Both the position numbers and the translations under genes were made by a program. Below the pieces are notes generated by a model that worked only from the letters and a program-made list of their open reading frames with translations, searched no databases and had not been told where the DNA came from. Shown here piece by piece: positions 5,030 through 5,421 of a stretch of DNA of 5,421 nucleotides. Origin of the DNA: CAYLSO01 sp964386525. GTDB lineage: Bacteria > Eisenbacteria > RBG-16-71-46 > DASYSL01. Position 1 is the stretch's first letter; the number at the start of each line of letters is the position of its first letter. The stretch covers positions 1 to 5,421 of the forward strand of contig CAYLSO010000252.1 in assembly GCA_964386525.1 (NCBI GenBank), in the 5' to 3' direction.

Positions 5030-5421
5030 AGGTAGTGGGCGGGCTGAAGGGGGCGTCCTGCGCCGCGAGCCAGCTCCGGTGGTAATCCGCGTCCTCGATG
5101 GCCAGCGCCGCCTTCGCCACCTGGAGCGGGCGGAACGAGTCCATCATCACCGCCAGCTCGTTGGTGCCCTTGGCCCCGATGCTCGCCTCGGCGCGTCCCG
5201 GATGCGGGCCGTGCGGCAGCCCGTCGGGGTGGTGCGTGATCGAGCCGTACTCGATGCCCTTGCGGCTCATGAACTCGCTCGAGGCGTAGAAGAGGACCTC
5301 GTCGGAGTCCACGTTCGAGTGGTTGTAGGGCGCCGGGACGGCCTCGGGGTCGAAGTCGTAGGGCCGCGGGCAGAACGAGCAGATGACGAAGCCGTCGCCC
5401 TGGAAGGTCTGGTGCACCGGC
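5028..5421 (-). CDS. hmgA: Homogentisate 1,2-dioxygenase, C-terminal part
   Basis: The last 130 codons are present; the start lies beyond the right edge. The enzyme is a cytosolic Fe(II) cupin dioxygenase that opens the ring of homogentisate to give maleylacetoacetate. The visible part starts PVHQTFQGDGFVICSFCPRP, then APYNHSNVDSDEVLFY, FMSRKGIEYGSITHHP, GLPHGPHPG and FRPLQVAKAALAIED. The iron ligands are probably the His of NHSN, an acidic residue of the DSDE stretch and the His of LPHGP, matching human His335, Glu341 and His371. The HSNVDSDE stretch differs from the HRNCMSE of the human enzyme and resembles the shorter bacterial branch usually given the same name. A GTG at 5417 is internal, not the start, because the frame stays open to the edge and the family extends much further N-terminally. 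It is the first visible gene of the operon, 10 nt before the next. Confidence 0.88.
   Translation of the reverse strand, partial: PVHQTFQGDGFVICSFCPRPYDFDPEAVPAPYNHSNVDSDEVLFYASSEFMSRKGIEYGSITHHPDGLPHGPHPGRAEASIGAKGTNELAVMMDSFRPLQVAKAALAIEDADYHRSWLAAQDAPFSPPTT

Larger units (their letters stand above)
1727..5421 (-). other. Phenylalanine/tyrosine (homogentisate) catabolic operon, right end cut
   Basis: Four minus-strand genes follow each other with gaps of 10, 28 and 29 nt and no terminator-like hairpin between them: homogentisate dioxygenase, unknown 303-aa protein, fumarylacetoacetase, phenylalanine hydroxylase. Each has its own ribosome binding site where visible. The promoter must lie beyond the right edge. 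4-Hydroxyphenylpyruvate dioxygenase, an aromatic aminotransferase, maleylacetoacetate isomerase and a regulator are not in the window and may lie further right or elsewhere in the genome. Confidence 0.85.

Noticed and set aside
4013..5035. Plus-strand open frame of 340 codons opposite the unknown 303-aa gene
   Set aside because: The minus-strand frame has conserved blocks, a ribosome binding site and operon spacing; this one has a low-complexity Arg/Gly/His-rich translation.

Overview
This is a GC-rich window (about two thirds G+C by eye) in which every gene I can support lies on the minus strand, so it reads right to left. No rRNA, tRNA, CRISPR array or insertion sequence is visible. The organism is probably a high-GC bacterium of the Acidobacteriota, Myxococcota or Gemmatimonadota kind. 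That guess rests on a Tricorn-like S41 peptidase, a secreted protein with a CTQGFWKNH motif and a phenylalanine/homogentisate catabolic cluster in one place. The sequence does not fix the phylum.

Right part (5421 to 1727): a tight four-gene operon for aromatic amino acid breakdown. In order of transcription it holds homogentisate 1,2-dioxygenase (C-terminal 130 residues only; the gene runs off the right edge), a 303-aa conserved protein of unknown function, fumarylacetoacetase (440 aa) and phenylalanine 4-monooxygenase (332 aa). The gaps are 10, 28 and 29 nt. The hydroxylase makes tyrosine from phenylalanine. Tyrosine is then converted to homogentisate by a transaminase and 4-hydroxyphenylpyruvate dioxygenase, neither of which is in the window. 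The dioxygenase opens the ring to maleylacetoacetate, and fumarylacetoacetase cleaves fumarylacetoacetate to fumarate and acetoacetate. The isomerase joining the last two steps (maleylacetoacetate isomerase, normally a zeta-class glutathione transferase) is not visible. The unknown 303-aa gene sits exactly between the genes for those two steps, which makes it the most interesting item here.

Middle (1726 to 1482): a 245-nt spacer with no convincing terminator. It has three palindromes about two helical turns apart and a TTGACC hexamer, upstream of the next gene.

Left part (1481 to 1): a 298-aa secreted protein of unknown function, with a signal peptide, a possible fibronectin-III-like section and a C-terminal CTQGFWKNH domain. 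It is followed by a very stable hairpin (14-bp stem, GAAA tetraloop). A 331-nt spacer then leads to the first 84 codons of a secreted Tricorn-type S41 peptidase, cut by the left edge.
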